Shown: positions 1 to 10,289, counted from the first letter of the stretch. The stretch is DNA of 21,567 nt from Hysterium pulicare CBS 123377 (GCA_000467715.1 AJFK01000808.1:1-21567); one strand, 5' to 3'. The notes: generated by a model not told the origin, from the letters alone. Numbers and translations are program-made.

Positions 1-1
1 G

Positions 2-103
2 TGGTGGGGGCGGGAGGGGGAGTATCAGATGGAGGATTTTTTGGTGGGGTATAGAGAGGGGCCTGTTGTTAGATTTAGGGAGAGGGAGATGGGGGGTGTT
101 TGA
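2..103 (+). CDS. Possible 3' end of a gene truncated by the window edge
   Basis: Reading frame 2 is open from the window edge to a TGA at 101-103 and encodes 33 residues with a mixed, protein-like composition, including EYQMEDFLVGYREGPVVRF. The plus strand is very G-rich here. In this window that is what the last few hundred bases of coding strands look like (see the ends of the protease, the channel, the SAT4 gene and the transporter). The other two frames are shorter or glycine-rich low complexity. No family can be recognised from so little sequence. It could equally be non-coding G-rich DNA. Confidence 0.22.
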   Translation, partial: WWGREGEYQMEDFLVGYREGPVVRFREREMGGV

Positions 104-936
104 GTAGGATGCGTGAGATGGGAGGGAGAGGAATTTCGTGGGTTGGTTGGGAGGCGAGAATATGGGGTTTGGAGAAGAGTGGTTCGTTTGGTACATGAGT
201 TATTCGCTTCCTTTTGCATCTCATCATAGCCTTCATAGCTTTTTCTAAGTCTTCGGTTTTATGCTTAGCACGGATCCTATGAATCCTCAGGGCTGACAGA
301 TCTATCACGTGGCTGACTTTGAAACTTGCTACGTGCGCTTGCTTGAATCCTTCTGTATTCCTGCACCTATAATACATCCTTGCTATTCAACATCGTATTC
401 ATCCTTTGTTGTTGTATTGATCGGAGTTTCTTAGACCTGCGTTTGGAATTACGAACAAAGGGCGGCCTAGGGAGTGTTGCACCACAAGTAAATGTTCATC
501 TTCACGGTGGGTGAGTCGTATGTAATATGTCGCTTTTCGTCCCAGTCTTTGTCTCCGAGACCTGCTTCTATGATTTCAGTTAGACACATCTACTCATTTG
601 TTTCCTGTAGCGGGAATATCTTCGCAGGTGAGAAGTAAATAAGCAAGCAATCCACAATTCCACCACTCCTGCCTCTTCTTCGGGGGACTTTTAAGCAAAT
701 TACATAGCGCTCGTAAAGCGAAACTGCTCAGTCGTAGTTTGCTGACACCAAGCCTCATCCATCGCTTACTTGGCGATATGGCATTCTTGCTAACGACCGG
801 CTGAGTTTCTTCACGAGATACGATTCGTTTGGTCTGCGCCTTTGTTTCTCGTGTCATATGAAGGAAGCCTGAAGGCTTTGTCACGCTTCTTATATGATCG
901 GAGATATAGGAAAGGCCTTGAACCGCTCCTGCGAGG
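104..936. other. Intergenic, no supported gene
   Basis: Two minus-strand open frames of about 100 codons (75-377 and 594-884) occur here. Their translations show no domain, signal peptide or recognisable motif, and no convincing splice sites extend them. The right part must contain the promoter of the protease gene that starts at 1005. I see nothing else definable. Confidence 0.5.
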
Positions 937-945
937 TATAAAATA
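937..945 (+). promoter_or_regulatory. TATA box of the metalloprotease gene
   Basis: The sequence TATAAAATA matches the TATA consensus and lies 60 bp before the ATG at 1005. That leaves room for a transcription start roughly 30-50 bp downstream and a very short leader. A second AT-rich stretch (TTTTAAAATATAA, around 965-977) is closer to the ATG and a poorer candidate. The assignment rests on match and spacing only. Confidence 0.5.
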
Positions 946-1004
946 GAGGTGACGTCTCATGGGCTTTTAAAATATAACCGTGGTCTGCGCTCGCTGTTCT
1001 AATC

Positions 1005-2333
1005 ATGGCTCGATCATCATCGCCTTCGGTTTTTCGAACTTTCTTTTCTATATTAGCTTTTCTCTTTTCGTTTTCTTTCGTAAATGTTGTCCCGGCGGAT
1101 ATAATCTCTCGTCAAACACCACCCAAGCTTCGAAATGGCGCGTGGCTGATAACGTACTCGCCTTCCGGTGCCTCGGCGCCTGTATATGATGGCTATATGC
1201 GCGTCGAGTCTAACTCATCTGTGCTCCTCATCAGCGGAGACCTTTACACACGAACGACGCAGCCGAGTCCAGCGTCGGGAATACCGATCCTGCCGCGAGG
1301 GTCGTACTACTCCTACATCCGCGGTACTAAAGTCACTGCAGGTTCCAGCCCCACCTCTTTCTCCGTAGGGCTAGAGTTATGGCGATTTCTTGGGCGCGGA
1401 CCGGTGAATAACTATACGATTTGGGATGATAACGCTCTCGATGGCGGATATACCGTCGATATGACCTCTACAACTGCACCATCAGAGTTTCCCTCGCCAG
1501 CCGATTATTTCGCTGGCGATGTCAAGTTCACCAATGGATCGGTAGCGGGTCATCTAACAATGGGATGGGTGAATGAATTTTTCCGAAAATTCACATTGGA
1601 GATCGATACCGTTCCGAACGTCGAGCGGCCCCTGCAAGATGAATCCACAACCCACACCTGGCAAACCATCTACAACGACGTGGGCTTCGACGTGAGTGTC
1701 GATCTCTCCGATACCGATGTCCAGGAACCGAGCGATAATGCGCCTGGGTGGTGGACAGCAGCTCAGGTGCATCAAGCCATGCTGAAGTATCGAAAGCCGG
1801 TTGACTTTGATAAGGAATGGAGGATCCATTTGATGGTTGTGAGACGGCTTAACGATACAGAGCGTGCGCTCATGTACGATGATCGCATGCCGCCACGCGG
1901 AGGCGATCTCAATGGGATACCACGCGAGGGCGCGGTCATAGCCGCAGACTGGCCCATCGGATCTCTGAACAACGGGTCCAGCGATGGCGATGACTGGGGT
2001 TCTTTAACGGGGAAACGATTCGGTTCTGCCCCTGGCGCCTTCCTCCGCGCCGCGGCCCACGAAATCGGACATGCGCTTTCGCTGGCTCATCCGTTCTTTA
2101 GCGGTGCTGAGGACTTCGATGCGGGAATCATGACTGATACGCCGAGTATAGTGGAGGCGGGGAATATGGGGTGGACGGCGGCGAAGTTTCCGGATAACAT
2201 TAAGTGGGTGTTCAAGGAGGAGGATAGAGGGTGGTTGAAGCATTTGAGTGATTTGCATGTCAGGCCCGGGGATATCCCGTATGGGGCTTTTACGCAGTAT
2301 AACGTGCCGCCGAATCCAGTGAATATGAAGTAG
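1005..2333 (+). CDS. Secreted zinc metalloprotease, metzincin-like (HExxHxxxxxH)
   Basis: This is a single-exon gene of 442 aa. An N-terminal hydrophobic run (about residues 9-31, after a short Arg/Ser start) looks like a secretory signal peptide, so the product is probably extracellular or in the secretory pathway. The catalytic signature HEIGHALSLAH covers residues 352-362. His352, His356 and His362 would bind zinc and Glu353 would be the general base, the metzincin form of the gluzincin/metzincin HExxH motif. Met376 in GIMTD, 14 residues after the third His, is a good candidate for the Met-turn under the active site. Several N-x-S/T sequons (NSS, NYT, NGS, NDT) fit a secreted glycoprotein. 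Residues 32-340 match no family I know and may act as a propeptide or accessory domain. The start follows a TATA box by 60 bp, and no upstream in-frame ATG competes. The matrixin/M10 and M12 families share the motif, and I cannot say which is nearest. No intron signals are needed. Confidence 0.86.
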   Translation: MARSSSPSVFRTFFSILAFLFSFSFVNVVPADIISRQTPPKLRNGAWLITYSPSGASAPVYDGYMRVESNSSVLLISGDLYTRTTQPSPASGIPILPRGSYYSYIRGTKVTAGSSPTSFSVGLELWRFLGRGPVNNYTIWDDNALDGGYTVDMTSTTAPSEFPSPADYFAGDVKFTNGSVAGHLTMGWVNEFFRKFTLEIDTVPNVERPLQDESTTHTWQTIYNDVGFDVSVDLSDTDVQEPSDNAPGWWTAAQVHQAMLKYRKPVDFDKEWRIHLMVVRRLNDTERALMYDDRMPPRGGDLNGIPREGAVIAADWPIGSLNNGSSDGDDWGSLTGKRFGSAPGAFLRAAAHEIGHALSLAHPFFSGAEDFDAGIMTDTPSIVEAGNMGWTAAKFPDNIKWVFKEEDRGWLKHLSDLHVRPGDIPYGAFTQYNVPPNPVNMK

Positions 2334-3468
2334 TAGACAAAGTGGAGATGGAAAAGGATTTCGGAACAGGGAATTGGTTACGTAGTTTCGGGGACGATAG
2401 CAGAGAATGTAGATTCAATAATGCCTTTTACGTCGGAATTAACTCATTCTCTCGTTATGCTAGTAGAGATGGAACGTAAAAAACGAGATGCGAATCTACT
2501 TCTTGAAGCAACGTGGTGTATCTGGAGGAAGGATCTAACGGAACTATGCGCATGCCTTCAGATCTATCAATACGGGGTCAATCATTACAGAGGCTAGGAG
2601 GAAGATCGAATCTTTGAAGCGACGTGTGATGCTTTGAGTGACAGAGGTGATCGAATAGGAAAGCCTAATTGGGTTGTGAAGTTGAATTTGTGCCTAGCCC
2701 ACACCTGTTCCCCAAGCACCTTTCTACCCAGCAGCAGATCGTCGCACAAGAAGTAACAACGCCCCCCACGTATAGGAAGAAGCTTGGGGTGTTTGTGTGC
2801 CTTTGTCAGCTACCAGTTTCCCGGAAAAGGTGACGTGAAACAGGTACTCCCGCCCCGAAGGAGTGGATAGTCACGATATCACCATCCATGCCGGGTCCCT
2901 TATCTTGGGGATTTTTTGTGTCTCCAAATCGTCAGGTACTGGTAGTTAGGCATTGCAAACAACAGCCGGATGTGCGCTCTCCTTGATCACAACCTCGAAG
3001 ATGCTCTTCGGTAACGTTGAGAGGAGAGTCTCGCAAAAGAGGCCAAGGGAGGCTCATCAAAGTTCGAGAGATGGATGCAAGGGTGAAAGCAGGGTGCGGA
3101 GCGAGAGATTGCGCGTTTCGTCATATTGCAGCTGGTAATCTCATGGTCAAGCGATGTGCCAAGCCAAGATTATCTTAGATCTCTCACATATCTGCTCTCT
3201 ACGAACACATTATAAATACAGACAAACGATGGAAGGCAAATATGGATGATAGTGAATTGTGTAGCAGTTATGTATAGACAGGCACGAAGACCCCGAGAAT
3301 CCCAAGCGCTGCGGGCAAGCGGTTTGTGTCAGGAGCCCCAATCGTGGGGGGATTGTTTGGCGGGGAGGCTACGGGGCGTTGATTCGCTGCCGATATGACG
3401 CAGAAGGCGCGTGCCCGGCCAGCTTGGCCATTTCCAGCGCGGCCAAACCTTGAAACGCATATCGCGAA
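2334..3468. other. Intergenic, no supported gene
   Basis: About 1.1 kb between the protease stop and the promoter-proximal region of the channel gene. Only short open frames are present (for example 2953-3138), with no motifs. A TATAAATA-like string occurs near 3211-3218 but has no plausible gene at the right distance. I see nothing else definable. Confidence 0.5.
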
Positions 3469-3520
3469 CCCTCACTCCCTCTCCTATCCACCACACTCTT
3501 TCTCCCGCCATCCACCACCT
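3469..3520 (+). promoter_or_regulatory. Pyrimidine-rich tract of the channel gene promoter
   Basis: About 50 bp of almost uninterrupted C and T (CCCTCACTCCCTCTCCTATC onward) lies about 240-290 bp before the channel ATG. In filamentous fungi such CT-rich tracts commonly sit just upstream of transcription start sites, so transcription probably starts near 3500-3600. There is no TATA box at the expected place. Inferred from composition only. Confidence 0.4.
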
Positions 3521-3624
3521 ACAGAGGCTGCATCCTAATAACTGCACTTCCCTCCTCGACCTCTCCCACCTGTGCAGCATATCTCTTCCTCACCACCTCG
3601 GACCCTATCTCGTCTAGATCTAGA

Positions 3625-3660
3625 ATGGACGCTACGCCCTGTGCATTGGACACGCTCTAA
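3625..3660 (+). other. Candidate upstream ORF (11 codons) in the channel leader
   Basis: An ATG at 3625 opens a frame of 11 codons (MDATPCALDTL) ending in TAA at 3658-3660, about 100 bp before the main ATG at 3763. If transcription starts in or just after the CT-rich tract, this uORF lies in the mRNA leader and could reduce or condition translation of the channel. The context AGAATGG has a purine at -3 and G at +4, fair for initiation. It could be a chance ATG or be removed by a leader intron. Confidence 0.3.
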
Positions 3661-3762
3661 TTCCTCGCCGAAAGAAGCCCTTCCGATTTCTACCACCCTT
3701 CACGATCCTGTTCTGCAGTACACACTTGCTTTCTACACCTGCAACCTGTTTATCGTCTCAAC

Positions 3763-6700
3763 ATGTCTACCCCAAGTCCCACCGCTTCCTCCACGGCCGG
3801 CACTGCGGGTGCTGCCCAGGGAAGACAGAATCAGTCCTTGAAGACTTTTGCCGCTTCTCTGTCGACTGCTGCTGTAATCTTCGGCATTCAGATGGGCGTC
3901 TTCTTGCTTCTCAGTGGCAACTGGAAACTCAAAAAGTCTTCCCGGACTGGAGAACAGCCCGAAACTGCCAAACAGAGCCTGTTCCACCGCATCTAGTACA
4001 TTGCTTCCTTGCCTTCTTATCTTAAACTTTGGCTGACTCTGCCAGTTTCTATAAAACTGCCTTTGTACCGAAACGCCAGCGGGTTGATGAGCCCATTTCT
4101 GCGATTGAATCCTTCAAGAATGTCTTCACCATCAAGGACACCGAGCTGATTCGAATCGCTGGTGTCGACGGTTACCTCTTCCTCCAATACCTCCAATTGC
4201 TACTCAAGATATTCATACCCATGTCGTTCGTCATCTTGCCTATACTTCTGCCGGTCAATCGGGTTGGCGATGTTCCAGGCGTATCGGGCATGGATTCTTT
4301 CGGCTGGCCAAACGTTGGCATTCCAGACAAGGCGAATCGACTGTGGGCACATTTGGTTCTAGCCCTCTGCGTCATTGCTTGGGCTTGCTACTGTTTCTAT
4401 CTCGCCTTCAGGAAGTTCGTCCGTCTGCGACAGACGATACTCACCATGCCCGAACATCGCATCCGTGCCTCTGCGACGACTATTCTTGTGCAGAGCATTC
4501 CTCAAAAATGGCTTACCGTTCCTGCCCTGGATGCTCTCTATGATGTGTTTCCCGGGGGCATCAAGGAAATTTGGATTAATCGCGATTTTGACGATCTTCA
4601 AGAAAAAGTCGCCAAGAGGACAAGGATAGCGAGATGGCTTGAAAGCGCCGAGACTAATCTCATCATCGAGTGCACAAAAAAGCACAAGGAGCTGGAGGCT
4701 AAGAAGGCGAAGGAAGCGGGCATCAACAAAACCAAGAAGGAGCGGAAGCAAGAGGAAAAGGCCCAGAATGAGAATCTTGACCAGACTCCAGGTGACCCAG
4801 GCATGACTTCTGGAAACCCCCATCAAATTGAGCATACTCTGCAGCAAGTACTGAACGAGGATTCTGTAGGGTCGTCTTCGTCTTCGTCGCGTTCGTCATC
4901 TCCCGATTCCCATCGCAAACGCCGTATCCTTCCGATTCCAATAGTCGGTGAAGGAATACAGGCAGTCGGTGATGGTATTCGTGATGTTGGACACGGCGTT
5001 GGGAGGATGGGCTCGAAGATGGTTGGCGGATTCAAAGGTGCGTTTGGAAAGCGTGATGAAGACCGAACGGCCCCTCATCAGATGGACGGCTCTGTCGATG
5101 ATGATGTACGGACTTCTTCTGCTAGAGATTCCGACTTCGAGCCCCGAGGACCCAGCACAGACACCTATGCGCCCCTAAAATCTTCCCAGGGTGGAAAAGA
5201 ACCAAGCTCACCTCAATCAACACTCAAAGTGGAATCACCGACCTCAGATGCTACGAAAAAGGATCCCTTGGGTGTTTTGAAGAGCTCACCAATCAACCCT
5301 TTACGCCATAGGAACGAATTTGCTAGTCCACAACCATTCCAAGCCGAAGGAGACGAATTCCCTCTAGAGACCGATAAAGAAGAGGTCAAATATGATTATT
5401 CGTCGGTCTTCTATCAAGAATCCGCCGAGGACGATGAGAATGCGGTCTGGAAAAAGTATCTAAAGCCGTCAGATCGTGAGACATTGCGTCTCCCATGGTT
5501 CAACAAATCCTGGTGGCCCAAAATTCCATTGATTGGAAAGAAAGTCGATAAGATCTATTACTGTCGCAAGGAACTGGCTCGTCTCAATTACGAGATCACA
5601 CAGGATCAAGCGCATCCCGAACAGTTTCCTTTGATGAATTCGGCGTTCATCCAATTCAACCATCAAGTTGCAGCACATATGGCATGCCAATCTCTCAGCC
5701 ATCACATTCCCAGGCAGATGGTGCCGCGAACCGTAGAAGTCAATCCGAATTACGTCCTCTGGGATAATCTATCCATCAAATGGTGGGAACGGTACCTGCG
5801 CACAGGATCTGTGGTGGCAATCACTATAGGTCTCGTAATTTTCTGGGGAATTCCCGTATCCTTCACCGCGTTGTTGTCACAGGTATCCTCACTGACAAAA
5901 CTCTTCCATTGGTTGAAATGGATAGAAAAGTTACCTACATGGCTTCTTAGTTTCATCCAGGGCGTCTTACCTCCAGCATTCTTAGCTATCTTATTCGTCC
6001 TTCTCCCCATTACATTGAGATTCCTTGCTGGCTTTTCAGGAGTATCTACCGGAGGCGAACGAGAACTCCGAGTGCAGAACTTCTACTTCGCTTTCGTCTT
6101 CATTCAGCTTTTCCTTGTCGTATCGATTGCTGCCGGTATAACCAAAACTATCAATACGCTCATTAAAAATCCGGTCTCCATCCCAACTACTCTGGCTCAG
6201 AATCTCCCTAGTTCATCAAACTACTTCTTCTCTTACATGATTCTTCAAGCATTCAGTATCAGTTCTGGGACACTCCTACAGGTCGGCTCGATCGTTATGT
6301 TGTTGCTCAGTCGGTTCTTGGATACAACGCCGCGGGAAAAGGTTTCCCGAGTACTGAACAAATCCGGCATCAAGTGGGGGACCATGATCCCCGTGTACAC
6401 CAATTTTGGTGCAATCGGTAAACAAGCACGCTTTACGAATCTTGATTAGCGTTTACTAATGTTTGTGAAGGGCTTATCTACTCCGTCATATCCCCACTCA
6501 TCATGCTATTCATGATACTGACCTTCAGTTTATTCTGGTTCACATACCGTTACCAGATGATCTACGTCTCGTTTCCTCAAACTGAGACGAACGGTCTCAT
6601 CTTCCCCAAGGCAATCAACCACCTCTTCACTGGATTATACTTCATGGAGCTTTGTCTTATTGGCCTGTTCTTCCTTATGAAAAACACAAAAGGTGACCAA

Positions 6701-7579
6701 GCTTGCATACCGCAAGCTATCATCATGATTGCTGCATTGGCTGGTACCGTAGGCTTCCAAATCATAGTCAACAATGCCTTCGGGCCACTCTTCAAATATC
6801 TTCCCATCACATTTGAAGACGAAGCCGTTCGTCGAGATGAAGAGTTTCAGAGAACCCAAGCTAGCCGATGGGCGAAGGAAGAGGAAGATGCAGAACATTC
6901 ATCCCTCAACAGCATGCTAGAAGCTCAGGAGAAGGCCGAGGAGCGCGAGAGTCGCATGCTAGAAGAGGAAGATCTCAAACGCAGATCAAGAAGCCACCGC
7001 AACACGACCGATTCCATCGAGATGAAGAACATGGACAACCGCAAGAGTTCTAGTGCACTGCCGAGCATGCTCACCGATTCCCCCGATCACTCCCGCGGCA
7101 ACACCTGGGCTGATCGCTCGCGCTCAAGATCTCACTCGCACCACCATCACAAGCACGACAAGGAGAAGCATAAACGCCACAAAGACGTCACGGCGCCCTT
7201 GAAAGCCGTCACATCCAAAATCCGCACCGGCATCGACGCAACAACCCGTCCTATCCACGACCTCGAAGCCCAAATGAACACGAACCCGGACGCCTACCTC
7301 TTCACGGACACGGAAGATGCGCTCGAAGACATAGAACCCGAGCAGCGCCAAAAGCTCATCAAGCGCGCTTTCCAGCATCCAGCTACCAGAGCCATACAAC
7401 CCGCCGTCTGGGTGCCGCATGATGATATCGGCGTCACTAAAGATGAGATTGAGCGGACGGCGAAGTATACAAGCAATATCTGGATTACGTCGCAGGCGGC
7501 CAGACTCGGAGCTGATGGGAAGGTGAGGTTTAGAGGGTTGCCACCGGATTGGGATCCTTTTGATAATATTGAGGTGTAA
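3763..7579 (+). CDS. Calcium-permeable stress-gated cation channel, CSC1/OSCA family (DUF221)
   Basis: Three exons: 3763-3995, 4046-6417 and 6471-7579. Introns are 50 nt (GTACAT donor, GGCTGAC branch) and 53 nt (GTAAAC donor, TACTAAT branch). The coding length is 3714 nt, giving 1237 aa, and phases close across both junctions. The family forms osmo- and mechanically gated cation channels, usually in the plasma or endomembranes. The N-terminal helix is at about residues 28-52, helix 1 at 118-147 and helix 2 at 175-199. The cytosolic loop starts with an RRM-like stretch (RASATTILVQSIP, about 218) and includes KYDYSSVFYQE. The C-terminal pore half lies at about 666-975, including IYSVISPLIMLFMILTFSLF. 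The total is about 10-11 helices, as expected. Between roughly 287 and 520 the loop carries a long charged, Ser-rich insertion, with a poly-Ser run coded by TCG/TCT repeats. The cytosolic tail has a His/Lys/Arg-rich patch near 1083-1105 and ends with a conserved-looking PHM7-type segment (VWVPHDDIGVTKDEIERTA to the terminus). The transporter fold is clear; ion selectivity is inferred from the family. Confidence 0.93.
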
Positions 7580-8351
7580 ATGGGGTGGAATCTTGAGTCG
7601 TCCTGTCGATCTTGTTTTTTCTCACACTGCATGAAGGTATCTAGGCGTTACCCTACACTGTAATTTCTATTTCCATCTCCTTTGTTCGTATGTGGTTCGG
7701 AGATTGTGATTTTAGCGTTTGCATATGGGACTGTGAGAGGATGGGCGGGCGGGGGATGCATGCATGATACACGGTAAATTATACCCACCCTAGAATCTTT
7801 TAACTACTCCTCCCTTCTCCCATAGAGAAGACGAACTTGTAGTTAGAACTGAGCTGAATATATAAAGTCCATAACTTGCTTTTCGTGCGTGACTCTTTTA
7901 GCCGGCTTATATTCCTTTTGGCGGACAACGACTCACTTGCTTACACGACTACTTTATTGAAGGAATCTGGTATAGTGTTTGTAGCTGAGGTATTGGATAT
8001 GTTATTAATCAATGAGTTCTTCCTTAGTCAAGTGGCTTCTTGCTGTATTGTGGATGCCTTCGGATCGCTGGATGCGTGCGGTTTGTTGAGTTTGTAGGGC
8101 TTATTGGACGTTCTGGGATGAGATGGACGAGGACTGTTATTATTTTTGAGACGGATATGAAAGGAATCCTTGGTCTTTGGCTAAGTTGCGTAGAGGATCT
8201 GAAAATGTACATGTATTGAAGTATTGGAGGTTCGTCGTTGAGGTGGGCCTGCCTCCTTCCTCAGATATTCGAGGCTTGAATGAATACACCGCTCTCCTTC
8301 TCCCTCTTTCACTCGCACCACATTTCTACGAACCGCCACTCAAAACCTCCC
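7580..8351. other. Convergent intergenic region, 3' ends of two genes
   Basis: This 772-bp stretch lies between the stop of the channel gene (plus) and the stop of the dehydrogenase gene (minus), so it holds both 3' UTRs. A TATATAAAG string at 7859-7867 is a strong plus-strand TATA match. The 73-codon open frame just after it (7876-8097) begins with TTG rather than ATG and encodes nothing recognisable, so I do not call a gene. Confidence 0.5.
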
Positions 8352-9244
8352 CTAATCCACCCTCAACCCCACTTTCAACAAATCCCTCCCCACAATCTCC
8401 TCCCTCATCCCAACCAACTCCTCCATATCCCAAGTCGCACTCACATACCTCCCCCCAAGCCACTCCCTCCTCTGACTCCCCAACCAACAAATAGCATCCC
8501 CACTCAACACCGGACTATCAACCAGCAACCCCCTCATACCCTCCGGCATCGCATTCCTAGCCAACTCCGTATCCACAGCCCCCGGATACACACAAAACGC
8601 CACAACGCCCCACCCCCCATTCTCCCCACTCACAAACTCCACAAGCCACAGCATCGCCAGCTTCGCAGTCTGATAAGCAGGGAACCCGTAAGACGGGAGA
8701 AGAGCCCCAACAGACGTAACGCCGATACTCGTTTTCAAAGCCGCGTTCAAGATAAGAGGCAAAAACGCCCGCGTAACGAGATACGTCCCCCGCAGATTGC
8801 CGTCCCAGCTCCGCCTCATCTCCTCAGCCTCAGATTCCAGGATTCCCGCCGTATGCGGTTCCAGATACCCTGCATTCGACACCAGCACGTCCAGCTTCGC
8901 TCCAAGGGCTTCTCGCACCAGCGAGGCGGCGCTACTGACGGACGCCGGGTCCGTCACGTCGAGGCGGATTTCTAAGATTTCGGGGGCGAGCCGGCCGGCG
9001 GCTTTGGCGGCTTCCTGGATTTTCGAGGCGGTGCGGGCGAGGGAGTGCCGCGCGCTGATGGCGATGTGGAGGTGCCTGCTTGGGCGAAACTGAGGGCTGT
9101 GGCTGCGCCTATGCCGCGCGAGGCGCCGGTTATGAGGACGGAGTGGGCGGTTAGGGTTGTTTTGAGGGGGGAGATGAAGGGGTAGGGGGTGGTGTGGATG
9201 GTTTTGGTGAAGTTTGTGCCGGTTGGGGATTTGGGGGTGGACAT
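8352..9244 (-). CDS. Short-chain dehydrogenase/reductase with one frameshift
   Basis: This NAD(P)-dependent SDR is a Rossmann-fold enzyme that oxidises an alcohol or reduces a ketone; the substrate is unknown. Reading from the ATG at 9242-9244, the protein has an N-terminal extension (FTKTIHTTPYPFISPLK) common in fungal SDRs, then the cofactor loop TGASRGIG (TGxxxGxG). Further on are NAG in LVSNAGYLEP, a catalytic Ser in GVTSVGAL, YQTAK (YxxxK) and PGAVDTELA after the active site. The frame breaks after SFAQAGTS, near 9058-9075. The frame one base over then reads ISARHSLARTASKIQEAAKA and continues in register to the TAG at 8352-8354. The span is 893 nt; adding one base gives 894 nt, 298 codons including stop, and 297 aa, the normal classical SDR size. 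No GT-AG intron fits across the break, so it is either a real 1-nt deletion (recent pseudogene) or a sequence error. No other damage is visible. It has no obvious pathway partner nearby. Confidence 0.85.
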
Positions 9245-9839
9245 TTTGCCGGATTGGTGGGTTCGAGGGTTGATGTGGGGGGGTTTTCGCGCTTTTGGAT
9301 GGGCTGGTTGGAGGATGGGTGGAGTTGCGTAGGGCGGTTGGAATGGTGCGGTTGGCACGGTGGACGGAGGAGGAAGGAACGAAGGGGGTTTACTCCGCTT
9401 GTGGCCGTGGTGTGGCATTGGAGATGGAAAGTACGAACGCGTCACTGTGAAATTCCTCATTGCTTCACGAGGTAGAGATGTGTATGTTGCCGGGACATTT
9501 ATTGCGATTCTGTACCAGAGTGTACTGGTAGAGTACTCCCATCAGCGGCGAGCGGCGGTGAGAGCAACATCGTGAGGGCACCGAAGGCGCGCGCAATTGT
9601 CGTAGAAAGACCTCACCCCGGTGAAGGTACTAAATCTTGGGTATGAACGTATCATCAAAAACGAATTTCACAGCTTCGAAAGAATCTGCGAAGACGTTCA
9701 GGAACACGCAGAAGCGAGCCATCTCGAAAAAGAGGATGTGCCGGCACTGACTTCCACATTTCCGATCCAATCTTGCCGAGCTCGGTATACATAAGAAAAA
9801 GCATTTGCACCTTCAGAGTTATTTTCGTTTCCATGCTAC
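9245..9839. other. Upstream region of the dehydrogenase gene
   Basis: The frame of the dehydrogenase is open upstream of its ATG as far as 9460. That 72-codon extension is Pro/Thr/Lys-rich low complexity, so I use the internal ATG, which precedes the conserved part. The plus strand is strongly G-rich from about 9000 to 9400. I find no clear TATA box or other element, and no further gene. Confidence 0.4.
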
Positions 9840-10110
9840 TTATGTCAACTTTCTAACCCCAGAACTTGTGAAAGGTCGCTCTTTAATCCGACGGGCCTGT
9901 ATGTGTCAGTGTAAGTTTACGGCCGGCATAGGGGGGACATACAAAGAACAAGAGGTCGATCAGTTGCGATGATGGCGTAGGATAATGCGAAGGACAATAC
10001 ATCGTGAGCCTTTCGAGGTGCGGTCGAAGCAGATTCGTGATCCTTTCTATCGTCGTGACTGTTTTGCTCGGCACGGAGCAGGAAGATGCGTTCCAGAGCC
10101 GAAAGTTCAT
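9840..10110 (-). CDS. Doubtful small spliced gene or gene relic
   Basis: An ATG at 10108-10110 opens a frame of 56 codons with the segment TTIERITNLLRPHLERL, resembling a helix or leucine-rich-repeat edge of the kind seen in F-box proteins. Then comes a very good intron on the minus strand (9897-9942, 46 nt): GTATGT donor, CACTGAC branch and ACAG acceptor. Splicing at phase 0 joins an 18-codon exon ending in TAA at 9840-9842, for a total of 74 aa. The frame stays open for about 26 codons upstream of the ATG, so the piece may be the 3' part of a longer, lost gene. The strength of the intron signals is the main reason to record it. No family assignment is possible, and the next gene's stop is only 180 bp away. 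Confidence 0.25.
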
Positions 10111-10289
10111 GCCCGAAGAGTCTTTTTGAGCACGATGATATACATGAGCTTTCGGGCGTTTGATGGGCGTAGCAACCCTACATCTTGGTCACTTGATTAA
10201 CCCTCGTTTTGATGAAGCCTGCAACCGTTAGTTTCTGAGAAGCTCAATAAAGTCTCTTGATCTACTCACCAAAACTATCCACTTCTCTT

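Noticed and set aside
2710-2789. 8-bp inverted repeat CCCCAAGC / GCTTGGGG
   Set aside because: The arms are 64 nt apart, do not extend, and have no neighbouring gene or element; chance is adequate.
4359-4847. 162-codon minus-strand open frame
   Set aside because: Lies entirely opposite exon 2 of the channel gene and shows no motif of its own.
7859-8097. TATATAAAG followed by a 73-codon frame as a small gene
   Set aside because: The frame starts with TTG, the product has no recognisable feature, and the site lies in a 3'-to-3' intergenic region.
8280-8975. 231-codon plus-strand open frame
   Set aside because: It is Pro/His/Arg/Gln-rich nonsense opposite the dehydrogenase, whose motifs on the minus strand are unambiguous. 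High GC with strand skew keeps the opposite frame open.
9245-9460. Upstream in-frame extension of the dehydrogenase as a targeting sequence
   Set aside because: The 72 extra codons are Pro/Thr/Lys low complexity without an amphipathic targeting helix, and the internal ATG lies just before the conserved N-terminal motif.
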